DNA of 9,227 nucleotides from NCBI GenBank assembly GCA_003455235.1, contig DMRT01000039.1:1-9227 (forward strand), written 5' to 3'. The stretch comes from Chitinophagaceae bacterium (lineage in GTDB: Bacteria; Bacteroidota; Bacteroidia; Chitinophagales; Chitinophagaceae). The notes under the pieces were generated by a model. The model had not been told where the DNA came from. It ran no database searches and saw only the letters and a list, made by a program, of their open reading frames with translations. This document shows, one piece after another, positions 1 to 6,203 of the stretch. Every line of letters begins with the position of its first letter. The first letter of the stretch is position 1. Position numbers and translations under genes: made by a program.

Positions 1-747
1 TGCACGCCGCAAAACCCAACCGGAACCACCCTCAGCAAAACGGAACTTGAAAAGATCTGCGACCTGGTTCTGGAAGAAAATAAACGCCGCGGCGAAGGAG
101 AAAAAAAACTGTACCTTTTCTTCGACCAGATGTACTGGACACTTACCTATGGAGACATTAAACATTATCATCCCGTTGCATTAAGACCCGAGATGAAAGC
201 GTACACCATCTGTGTGGATGCCATCAGCAAGGTGTTTGCCGCCACCGGAGTACGGGTGGGTTGGGCAACCGGGCCTTCGTCTGTAATTGCGAAAATGAAA
301 TCCATTCTTTCACACATGGGAGCCTGGGCGCCAATGGCTGAACAAAAAGCCGTGGCCAAATTCCTGGTGAAAGAAGAGGCAATAAAAAAATACCTGGTTC
401 ATTTTAAGTCTGAGATTGAGGAAAGGCTGCGCCGCATTTACAAGGGGCTGATGCAATTGAAAGAAGAAGGATTTACGGTGGATGCCATTGCGCCGCAGGC
501 GGCCATTTATCTTACCATACAGATTGACCTGGTGGGCAAAACCACGCCCGATGGACAATTGTTGCTGAAACAATCCGATGTTACCAATTACTTACTCAAT
601 GAAGCCAGCCTGGCCATTGTTCCGTTTTATGCCTTTGGTGCCGATGCATCAAGCAGCTGGTACAGGCTAAGCGTGGGCACCTGCAAAAAAGAAGAAATAA
701 ATGAAATGCTGGAAAAACTCCGGACGGCATTAGGGAAACTGAAGTAA
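1..747 (+). CDS. PLP-dependent class I/II aminotransferase, 5' end cut off by the window
   Basis: The reading frame is open from base 1, so the gene starts upstream; 248 C-terminal residues are present. Class I/II aminotransferases move an amino group between an amino acid and a 2-oxo acid in the cytoplasm using pyridoxal phosphate. The hallmarks appear in order: NPTGT at visible residues 5-9, an FFDQMY segment with Asp42 and Tyr45 that would contact the cofactor ring, SKVFAATGVRVGW with Lys77 as the Schiff-base lysine and Arg85, and a C-terminal WYRLS with Arg222, the usual carboxylate-binding arginine. SKVFAATG departs slightly from the common SKxxxxPG, with Thr in place of Pro. Substrate preference (aspartate, aromatic, methionine) cannot be decided from this part. 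The next gene faces it and its stop codon lies one base away. The family call is firm; the exact enzyme is not. Confidence 0.93.
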   Translation, partial: CTPQNPTGTTLSKTELEKICDLVLEENKRRGEGEKKLYLFFDQMYWTLTYGDIKHYHPVALRPEMKAYTICVDAISKVFAATGVRVGWATGPSSVIAKMKSILSHMGAWAPMAEQKAVAKFLVKEEAIKKYLVHFKSEIEERLRRIYKGLMQLKEEGFTVDAIAPQAAIYLTIQIDLVGKTTPDGQLLLKQSDVTNYLLNEASLAIVPFYAFGADASSSWYRLSVGTCKKEEINEMLEKLRTALGKLK

Positions 748-757
748 CTCAGTTTTT
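734..757 (+). terminator. Hairpin terminator spanning the aminotransferase stop codon
   Basis: A perfect 7-bp inverted repeat, AAACTGA (736-742) and TCAGTTT (749-755), encloses a 6-base loop. Two extra G-U pairs (734-735 with 756-757) lengthen the stem, whose right arm ends in a run of five T. The TAA stop of the aminotransferase lies in the loop (745-747), and the stop of the opposing gene (749-751) lies in the right arm. The T run favours termination of plus-strand transcription. It is A/T-rich, so a modest terminator at best. Confidence 0.5.
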
Positions 758-997
758 ACAATTCAGGAAAACAAAGGGTTTCAATTCCCGCTGGCGAATC
801 AGTTTGCGGAGTTGTGTAGTGTTGTTTATAACCCGGTACCTGTTGAGGTCTAAAATTTCGTGTGCAACAACCAGGTTGTCGATCCCCTCGATGGTGAACA
901 GCAGTTGATGCAATTGTTCCACCTCATGCTCAATTGCTTTTTGAGTCATTACCTCATGATTGAACAAAACCAGTAAGTCCCTGTTCGGATTGTTCAT
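749..997 (-). CDS. 82-residue protein of unknown function, downstream of a small lipoprotein
   Basis: I do not recognise this family. The protein starts MNNPNRDLLV, has no signal peptide or membrane segment, and appears to be a small soluble cytoplasmic protein. A central stretch, about residues 17-50, is rich in Glu, His, Gln and Leu and could form an amphipathic helix; a basic stretch (about 63-72, LRKLIRQREL) precedes the hydrophobic end. Support for a real gene: the frame fills the gap exactly between the aminotransferase end and the small lipoprotein gene, has balanced codon use, and lies 22 bp downstream of the lipoprotein stop on the same strand. ATG at 997 is the only sensible start, because an in-frame TAA lies six codons upstream. 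There is no Shine-Dalgarno sequence; the upstream bases are a run of C then A. The two genes are probably co-transcribed. Confidence 0.68.
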   Translation of the reverse strand: MNNPNRDLLVLFNHEVMTQKAIEHEVEQLHQLLFTIEGIDNLVVAHEILDLNRYRVINNTTQLRKLIRQRELKPFVFLNCKN

Positions 998-1019
998 AGT
1001 TTTTTGGGGGGGTTACCCA

Positions 1020-1151
1020 TTACTTGTATCCAACCATTCCCTGTTTATTCGGACAACCGCATTGGCCCTTTTTTGACGAAGAACACCCGGCAGTAACCAA
1101 TAAACCGGCAATAATCAAAACGAATAATGCCTTTTTACTTATTTGTTGCAT
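1020..1151 (-). CDS. Small lipoprotein, 43 residues, with a Cys-x-Cys tail
   Basis: This very short gene encodes a typical bacterial lipoprotein precursor. MQQISKK is a positively charged n-region, residues 8-19 are hydrophobic, and LVTAGC at 18-23 is a good lipobox, so signal peptidase II should cleave before Cys23. The mature part is only 21 residues: a Ser/Lys linker (SSSKK), then GQCGCPNKQGMVGYK with Cys31 and Cys33 close together. The linker carries no acidic residues, so the Bacteroidota surface-export signal is absent and an inner-face or periplasmic location is inferred. The Cys-Gly-Cys could bind metal or form a disulfide, but no function is assigned. The gene diverges from the glycosyltransferase gene at 1206. 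Its stop overlaps a mini-ORF start (TAATG) that leads to the 82-residue gene. Confidence rests on the clean lipobox and fit to the gap. Confidence 0.8.
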   Translation of the reverse strand: MQQISKKALFVLIIAGLLVTAGCSSSKKGQCGCPNKQGMVGYK

Positions 1152-1163
1152 ATTTTCAGGTTT

Positions 1164-1171
1164 CCAAGTTA
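1164..1171 (-). promoter_or_regulatory. Possible -7 box for the small lipoprotein unit
   Basis: On the minus strand TAACTTGG matches the Bacteroidota -7 consensus TAnnTTTG except at the seventh base. It ends 12 bases before the ATG at 1151. No clear -33 TTG partner is seen. No good match was found for the opposing gene at 1206 in the same 54-bp gap. Confidence 0.3.
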
Positions 1172-1205
1172 AACAATTTTCAGAAAACTTTATTGTTTTC
1201 GTTTA

Positions 1206-2306
1206 ATGAAAGATAAAAAAATTAACAAGCCTGTTATACTGATTGCTCCGATGGATTGGGGACTTGGCCATGCAACCCGCTGTATTCCAATTATAACTAA
1301 TTTATTGAACCTGGGCTGCGATGTGATCCTGGCTGCATCGGGCGCTGGCCGGGTTTTACTTAAAAACCAGTTCCCGGCACTTACCTGCCTGGAAACAAGA
1401 GGATATAATATTCGATACAGCAGAAAAAGAAGCTTGCTGCCGTGGGTGTTACTGGCCCAGTTGCCCGGCATCATTTCAACCATTTACCGTGAACGGCGCT
1501 GGTTGAAACAAATTGTTGAGCAATACGCAGTAAGTGCCGTCATTTCTGATAACCGTCCGGGATTTTTTCACCGGAACCTCCCTTCGGTTTATATCACCCA
1601 CCAGTTACAGGTAAAAGCAGGCTCCCGCTTTGTGGAATGGGCGATACGGAAAGCCCACTACCGGTTCATCAACCGGTTTAATGAATGCTGGGTGCCGGAC
1701 TATGCCGGAGAACTAAACCTGGCGGGAAAATTATCACACCCGGTGGTTCTTCCCGCCGTTCCGGTGAAGTATATCGGGCCGCAGTCCCGTTTCAGCAAAC
1801 AGGAGCTTGAAAAAAAGTATGCGGCAGCCGTTATTCTCTCGGGGCCTGAGCCGCAACGAACCATGCTGGAAAACCTGGTGTTAAAAGAGGCGTCGCTTTG
1901 TAATGGGAAAATTGTGCTGGTAAGGGGGGTGATCAACGCCCCGGTGTTAAACAGCAAGGATAACCCTTCGCTTGAAGTGTATGACCTGATGAACAGCGAT
2001 GAATTAAACAGGCTTATTCTGCAATCGGAAATCATCATCAGTCGATGTGGTTATTCAACCGTTATGGACCTCATCAGGCTGGATAAAAAAGCTGTACTGG
2101 TTCCCACCCCGGGACAAACAGAACAAGAATACCTGGCCGGGTATCTTTCTGTAAAAAAAATATTCTGCTGTATAAACCAGGCGCAGTTTTCTTTAACCGG
2201 CGCCCTGAAAGAAGCATCGGGTTTTGCTTACCGTTTGGCAGAGATTCCGGTACAGCATAATGATAGTATAAAATCATGGGTGGAAAAGTTCCGGCCGCAT
2301 CAATAA
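1206..2306 (+). CDS. GT-B glycosyltransferase, MurG/GT28-like
   Basis: A 366-residue protein with the two-domain GT-B look. The N-terminal domain opens with a beta strand and a glycine-rich loop, APMDWGLGHATR (residues 14-25), where the acceptor or diphosphate side is normally bound. The C-terminal domain has SRCGYSTVMDLI (279-290) followed by PTPGQTEQEYLA (300-311), which matches the donor-nucleotide region of MurG/GT28-like enzymes, where a Gly-rich turn and a Gln/Glu-containing loop hold the UDP-sugar. There is no signal peptide or clear membrane helix, so it should work at the cytoplasmic face of the inner membrane. Which sugar and acceptor are used is unknown; it is too divergent to be MurG itself. 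The start at 1206 follows a T-rich gap without a Shine-Dalgarno. The last 7 bases overlap the end of the opposing GT2 gene, suggesting a related envelope-glycan role, by context only. Confidence 0.82.
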   Translation: MKDKKINKPVILIAPMDWGLGHATRCIPIITNLLNLGCDVILAASGAGRVLLKNQFPALTCLETRGYNIRYSRKRSLLPWVLLAQLPGIISTIYRERRWLKQIVEQYAVSAVISDNRPGFFHRNLPSVYITHQLQVKAGSRFVEWAIRKAHYRFINRFNECWVPDYAGELNLAGKLSHPVVLPAVPVKYIGPQSRFSKQELEKKYAAAVILSGPEPQRTMLENLVLKEASLCNGKIVLVRGVINAPVLNSKDNPSLEVYDLMNSDELNRLILQSEIIISRCGYSTVMDLIRLDKKAVLVPTPGQTEQEYLAGYLSVKKIFCCINQAQFSLTGALKEASGFAYRLAEIPVQHNDSIKSWVEKFRPHQ

Positions 2307-4246
2307 TACAAATACCGGTACCCGCTTCTTATCTTCTGTACATCGAGCATCACGGTATATTCTGAAGCATACCACTCATCGCTTTTCTGCAGACTTTCTT
2401 CAGGCAGCTCATTCAGTAAGAAGGGCAGTGCAGTACTGGTAAGCACGCCTGCATGGATGGGTGGCAGTTGTTTATTTGCCGACGCATATCCTACCCAGGA
2501 CTTGTTTCCAGCCAGAACCGAAAAAACGTTTTTATAAAAGCCGGCCGGCCGTTTTTGCAAAAAAAGATGAACGGGAAAACTAATGATGAAAAAGGCACTG
2601 AGGGAGATGTCGAACAACCGTTTGTTGCGCCGGTTAATTGGCTTCGCCACCCGGTATTTTTTTGCCGCCGCAACATAATCGCCGCTGACATTCTTGCTGT
2701 CACTGCCCACAATGCTGCGGCTTCCGGATGCATGAAATTTATTACGGGTAACGGCCGGCAGTTTACTCACCAGGCTGATTGTTTCTTTCAGGCTTAATCC
2801 GTTTTCACAAAAGATCACTTCCCTTACCCGGTATTTATTGATCAGTACCGGCAACTGGTCGATGCCTCCCAGGGATCCCGGCTCCTCATTCGGGAACCCT
2901 GGGCTAACCCTTCCCAGCACCCGCTCCTGCATGCCTGCATTCAGCATCAGGTTGTTGATAGCGTCAAAGTCTGCGGCATTGGCAACAACCAGGGTTTGTC
3001 TTTTTTCTTCGTCTTCATCATCCGTTTCCAGTAAGCGCAGTTCTATAAATAGTTGCCGGAGCAGGTTCATAACAGCAAAGGCGAGCAGGATTCCAAACAA
3101 CAGAATGCCTCTTGAAAATCGCATGGTTTCGGGCAACAGTCCGTACCCGCTCAACAATAAAAGCCCGGCAATTACAGTTGACCGAACCAGCTGTGATTGT
3201 TTGTATCCCTTATCATACAATCCCGAATAATAAGAAACCATAAGAAAGGCGGCCGTAAAAACAGGAAAGGCAATCCACAGGGTATTGGGTGAATAGTTCA
3301 CATCCTGCCGGATATAGGTATTCCAGAAATATTTGACTACCCAGAAACTGGTGAGGATGGTAGCTGCATCCAGTATCGGCAATCCTGCTTTTTTCAGCAG
3401 GCTGGCCGTTGCAGCGAGGAAGGCCCGGGTTAATATTCCAACCTGTATCAGAAAAATAAACAGGCTGGCCCGGGTTCCGCTGTAATGTTTTTTTACAAAC
3501 AGGCTCATGGCGGTATAAAACATCCGCACATAGTTCATACTACCCCGCTTGGTGCTTTCGCCTTTAAAATGAATGATGCTTGTTTCGGAAAAATAAAAAT
3601 TTTTGCAGCCGGCTTTCTGTAGCCGGTAGCTGAGGTCCACGTCTTCGCCATACATGAAGAATGTTTCGTCAAAGCTGCCCACTTCGTCCAGCAGCCGGCG
3701 GGGAATCATCATAAAGGCGCCGGCCAATACATCCACTTCATGGTTCTCATTTTCTGAAAGATGGCCGAGGTGGTACCGGGCAAATGTTTGTGACCGGGGA
3801 AACAAAACCGAAAGACCGGATAATTTATACAGCGATGTCAGCGGCGACGGAAAGGCTCTTTTGCTTTCTTTCAGGAACCGGCCGGTTCCATCAATCATTT
3901 TAACCCCCACTGCCGCAGCGTTTTGTTTTGATTCCAGGAAACGGATGCATTGATGGAAGCAGTCTTCCGGCACCAGTGTATCGGGGTTCAGGAACAGGAT
4001 GTATTCGCCCGTGGCATATGAGATGGCCCGGTTGTTGGCTTTGGCAAAGCCTTCATTGCTTTCGTTCCAGATAAACCGGACGCCGGGAAAGGAAGGCTCC
4101 AGAAAAGACCGGCTTTCATCTGTTGAATGATTGTCCACCACGATCACCTCCACGGCGAGGCCGGCACAGGCTTTTTGAACAGAATACAGGCACTGTTCCA
4201 GGAAGTACTTCACGTTGTAGTTGACAATGATAACCGACAATCGCAT
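2300..4246 (-). CDS. Fusion: GT2 glycosyltransferase, membrane helices, Rossmann-like domain and core-less phosphoglycosyltransferase-like tail
   Basis: A 648-residue membrane protein. Residues 1-235 are a family 2 glycosyltransferase of the rhamnosyltransferase (WbbL) kind: SVIIVNYN at 4-11, VVDNHSTDES at 37-45 region, FLNPDT at 85-90 with the acidic metal/nucleotide site, and GEDVDLSYR at 200-208 with the likely catalytic acid. Hydrophobic helices follow at about 262-283, 322-342, 355-372 and 378-402. Residues 416-495 look like the nucleotide-binding-like (CoA_binding_3) domain found in large WcaJ/WbaP-type phosphoglycosyltransferases. Residues 542-648 have that family's entry helix (KRLFDISLS at 542-550), its late motif (KNVFSVLAGNKSWVGY, 572-587), and its typical end (YTVMLDVQKI, 630-639), but the catalytic part between them is absent. 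I chose ATG 4246 because the motif SVIIVNYN must lie near the start and a perfect -7 box lies just upstream; an in-frame ATG at 4300 would add 18 unlikely residues reaching into the opposing gene. Sugar and product are unknown. Confidence 0.85.
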   Translation of the reverse strand: MRLSVIIVNYNVKYFLEQCLYSVQKACAGLAVEVIVVDNHSTDESRSFLEPSFPGVRFIWNESNEGFAKANNRAISYATGEYILFLNPDTLVPEDCFHQCIRFLESKQNAAAVGVKMIDGTGRFLKESKRAFPSPLTSLYKLSGLSVLFPRSQTFARYHLGHLSENENHEVDVLAGAFMMIPRRLLDEVGSFDETFFMYGEDVDLSYRLQKAGCKNFYFSETSIIHFKGESTKRGSMNYVRMFYTAMSLFVKKHYSGTRASLFIFLIQVGILTRAFLAATASLLKKAGLPILDAATILTSFWVVKYFWNTYIRQDVNYSPNTLWIAFPVFTAAFLMVSYYSGLYDKGYKQSQLVRSTVIAGLLLLSGYGLLPETMRFSRGILLFGILLAFAVMNLLRQLFIELRLLETDDEDEEKRQTLVVANAADFDAINNLMLNAGMQERVLGRVSPGFPNEEPGSLGGIDQLPVLINKYRVREVIFCENGLSLKETISLVSKLPAVTRNKFHASGSRSIVGSDSKNVSGDYVAAAKKYRVAKPINRRNKRLFDISLSAFFIISFPVHLFLQKRPAGFYKNVFSVLAGNKSWVGYASANKQLPPIHAGVLTSTALPFLLNELPEESLQKSDEWYASEYTVMLDVQKIRSGYRYLYY

Positions 4247-4249
4247 ATT

Positions 4250-4257
4250 CAAATATA
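4250..4257 (-). promoter_or_regulatory. Perfect -7 box for the GT2 fusion gene
   Basis: TATATTTG on the minus strand matches TAnnTTTG at every fixed base and ends three bases before the ATG at 4246. With the usual spacing the transcript would begin at or within a few bases of the start codon. No clear -33 TTG is visible. Confidence 0.65.
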
Positions 4258-4272
4258 GTAAAGAAGGCTTTG

Positions 4273-4280
4273 TATCTTTG
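4273..4280 (+). promoter_or_regulatory. Perfect -7 box for the inositol monophosphatase gene
   Basis: TATCTTTG matches TAnnTTTG and ends four bases before the ATG at 4285, so the mRNA should be leaderless or nearly so. This also argues against the in-frame TTG at 4270, which would place the promoter inside the coding region. No clear -33 TTG is seen. Confidence 0.68.
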
Positions 4281-4284
4281 CGGC

Positions 4285-5070
4285 ATGTTAAAAACCACAC
4301 TGCTCAACGCTGTAGAAGCCGGAGCCGAAGAACTAAGGCGGTATTTCAATAACGAAGACCTGAAGATCAGCAACAAGGAAGGAATCAATAACTGGGTTAC
4401 AGAAGCCGATCATGCTTCTGAAAAAGCCATTATTGATGTCATCCAGTCTGAATACCCCGATCACTTTATCCTCGGTGAAGAATCCGGGGAAACGGCAACA
4501 GCCAGTGATGTAAAGTGGATCATCGACCCCATCGACGGAACCATCAACTATGCCAGCGGCATTCCTATCTGTGCGGTAAGCATCGGTGTTGAAAAAAACG
4601 GTGAAATGATCCTTGGTGCGGTATATAATCCATTCATCCATGAACTGTTTTTTGCCGAAAAAGGGAAAGGCGCTTTCCTGAACGATAAAAAAATAAGCGT
4701 AAGCAAAAAATCTGAAGTGATACACAGCTGCCTGGTAACCGGTTTTCCGTATACCTACCTCGATATGGAGAACGGGCCGCTGCAGGTGTTTGAACGCTTT
4801 GTGCGCAAAGGAATCCCGGTTCGCAGGTTGGGAAGTGCGGCTATTGATCTGTGCTGGGTGGCGGCCGGACGGTTTGATGGTTTTTTTGAGCACAGCCTGA
4901 GCCCCTGGGATACGGCGGCCGGTTACCTGATTGTAGAAGAGGCCGGCGGCAAGGTGACTGATATGAATGGTGATAAATATTCACCTTATCAAAAGAAACT
5001 GGTGGCAACAAACGGGGTGATACACGACGAACTGATAGAAGTAATACACAACAGAAAACAATTAAGCTAA
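4285..5070 (+). CDS. suhB: Inositol monophosphatase family protein, SuhB-like
   Basis: A 261-residue cytoplasmic protein of the usual length for the family, which removes phosphate from myo-inositol 1-phosphate or related sugar phosphates using Mg2+. All metal-binding motifs are present: TEAD (39-42), GEES (64-67), DPIDGTINY (81-89) with Asp81, Asp84 and Thr86, and SPWDTAAG (206-213) with Asp209. Members also include 3'-phosphoadenosine phosphatase (CysQ) and histidinol phosphatase; the WIIDPIDGT and SPWDTAAG forms fit the SuhB/IMPase branch best. The symbol is by similarity; the true substrate is not shown. ATG 4285 was chosen because the -7 promoter box ends four bases upstream. thiL follows after 69 bp on the same strand. 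SuhB in enterobacteria also assists rRNA antitermination, which need not hold here. Confidence 0.9.
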   Translation: MLKTTLLNAVEAGAEELRRYFNNEDLKISNKEGINNWVTEADHASEKAIIDVIQSEYPDHFILGEESGETATASDVKWIIDPIDGTINYASGIPICAVSIGVEKNGEMILGAVYNPFIHELFFAEKGKGAFLNDKKISVSKKSEVIHSCLVTGFPYTYLDMENGPLQVFERFVRKGIPVRRLGSAAIDLCWVAAGRFDGFFEHSLSPWDTAAGYLIVEEAGGKVTDMNGDKYSPYQKKLVATNGVIHDELIEVIHNRKQLS

Positions 5071-5076
5071 GAGCAC

Positions 5077-5104
5077 AAAGAGCAAAAGAGAGTTTTCGCT
5101 TTTT
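5077..5104 (+). repeat. Imperfect inverted repeat in the suhB-thiL gap
   Basis: Bases 5077-5088 (AAAGAGCAAAAG) pair with 5093-5104 (TTTTCGCTTTTT) around the loop AGAG, giving a 12-pair stem with one mismatch and two G-T pairs. It sits 6 bases after the suhB stop in a 69-bp gap that is almost all purine to 5092 and then mainly pyrimidine. It may slow or end transcription between the two genes, or be a decayed intergenic repeat. No TAnnTTTG box for thiL was found in the gap. Confidence 0.3.
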
Positions 5105-5139
5105 CCTCCTTTCTTCCTTTAGTGTTTTAGCAATATAAC

Positions 5140-6165
5140 ATGGAACAACGTACAGAAATATCATCTCTTGGTGAATTCGGCCTTATCGATCACCTTACCA
5201 AAAACAATGAAACAAGAAACAGTTCCACCCTGGTAAGCGTGGGTGACGACGGGGCTGTAATTGATCATTTTGGCCGGCAAACAGTGGTAAGCACCGACCT
5301 GCTGGTGGAAGGCATCCATTTTGACCTGATGTATACGCCGCTAAAACACCTTGGATACAAATCGGTGGTGGTGAACCTCAGCGACATTTATGCAATGAAT
5401 GCAACGCCCACACAGATACTGCTGAGCATTGCCATCAGTAATAAATTCAGCGTGGAGGCGCTGGATGAATTTTACGAAGGAGTGTATGCCGCCTGTGAAA
5501 GATATAATGTTGACCTGGTGGGTGGAGACACCACGTCATCTCAACGCGGCTTCGTGATCAGCGTTACTGCCATCGGCGAAGTGGCGCCCGACAGTTATGT
5601 AAAACGGGATGGAGCCAAAGTAAATGATCTTATCTGCGTAAGCGGTGATCTGGGGGGCGCCTTCCTGGGGCTGACTATACTGGAAAGAGAAAAAAAGATT
5701 TTCCAGGAAACCGGCGCCCAGCCCGACCTGGAGAACAGGGCATACATTGTTGGCCGGCTGCTTAAGCCCGAAGCAAGAAAAGATGTGATTGAATATTTTG
5801 CTGCACAGAATATTGTTCCCACCAGCATGATGGACATCAGTGATGGACTCAGCAGCGACCTGCTGCACATCTGCAAACAAAGTAAAGTGGGTTGTGTACT
5901 GTATGAAGACAAACTACCGGTGAATGAGGAGTCGAAAGACTTTGCTTATAAACTGGAGCTGGACCCCACCGCCTGCGCACTCAGCGGCGGTGAAGATTAC
6001 GAAATGCTGTTCACCGTTGGCCAGGCGGATTATGAAAAGATCAATGCCAACAACGGCTTTAGCATAATTGGGTATATTACAGAGGCCAACGAGGGTAAAA
6101 CGATCATTACCCGGGGCGGAAATAAACACGAACTGGTTGCCCAGGGATGGAATCATTTGAAGTAA
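5140..6165 (+). CDS. thiL: Thiamine-monophosphate kinase ThiL
   Basis: A 341-residue cytoplasmic enzyme, close to the usual length, that phosphorylates thiamine monophosphate with ATP to thiamine diphosphate, the last step of the pathway. Motifs of the PurM-like fold appear in order: VGDDGAVI (34-41), STDLLVEGIHFD (51-62), NLSDIYAMNATP (79-90), VGGDTT (127-132) with metal-binding Asp130, SGDLGGAFLG (168-177), MDISDGLSSD (231-240) and SGGEDYEMLFT (282-292). Nothing essential looks missing. The start gives MEQRTEISSLGEFGLIDHL, the typical ThiL opening. No other thiamine gene is nearby, so thiL is stand-alone here. It lies between suhB and a lipoprotein peptidase on the same strand (gaps of 69 and 38 bp), so partial co-transcription is likely but not shown. 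No TPP riboswitch was recognised in the short upstream gap. Confidence 0.96.
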   Translation: MEQRTEISSLGEFGLIDHLTKNNETRNSSTLVSVGDDGAVIDHFGRQTVVSTDLLVEGIHFDLMYTPLKHLGYKSVVVNLSDIYAMNATPTQILLSIAISNKFSVEALDEFYEGVYAACERYNVDLVGGDTTSSQRGFVISVTAIGEVAPDSYVKRDGAKVNDLICVSGDLGGAFLGLTILEREKKIFQETGAQPDLENRAYIVGRLLKPEARKDVIEYFAAQNIVPTSMMDISDGLSSDLLHICKQSKVGCVLYEDKLPVNEESKDFAYKLELDPTACALSGGEDYEMLFTVGQADYEKINANNGFSIIGYITEANEGKTIITRGGNKHELVAQGWNHLK

Positions 6166-6203
6166 TATCCCGGCGGCTGTACATAATCTGGCTCAAACCG
6201 AAA

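Noticed and set aside
1024..1206. Plus-strand 60-residue ORF opposite the small lipoprotein
   Set aside because: It is antisense to a frame with a clean lipobox, has no recognisable features, and would end where the glycosyltransferase gene starts.
2453..3230. Plus-strand ORFs (2453-2797 and 2838-3230) within the GT2 fusion
   Set aside because: Both are shadows of the coding strand: rich in Ser, Arg and Pro, with no motifs, while the opposite frame is continuous for 648 residues.
4247..4300. Longer N-terminus for the GT2 fusion starting at 4300
   Set aside because: It would add 18 residues unlike any GT2 start, run into the opposing suhB coding region and lie upstream of the promoter box.
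5071..5139. TPP riboswitch upstream of thiL
   Set aside because: The gap is only 69 bases and lacks the conserved thi-box CUGAGA and related blocks.
6147..6203. Upstream start for the S41 lipoprotein at 6147
   Set aside because: It lies inside thiL and would bury the signal peptide behind 19 unrelated residues.
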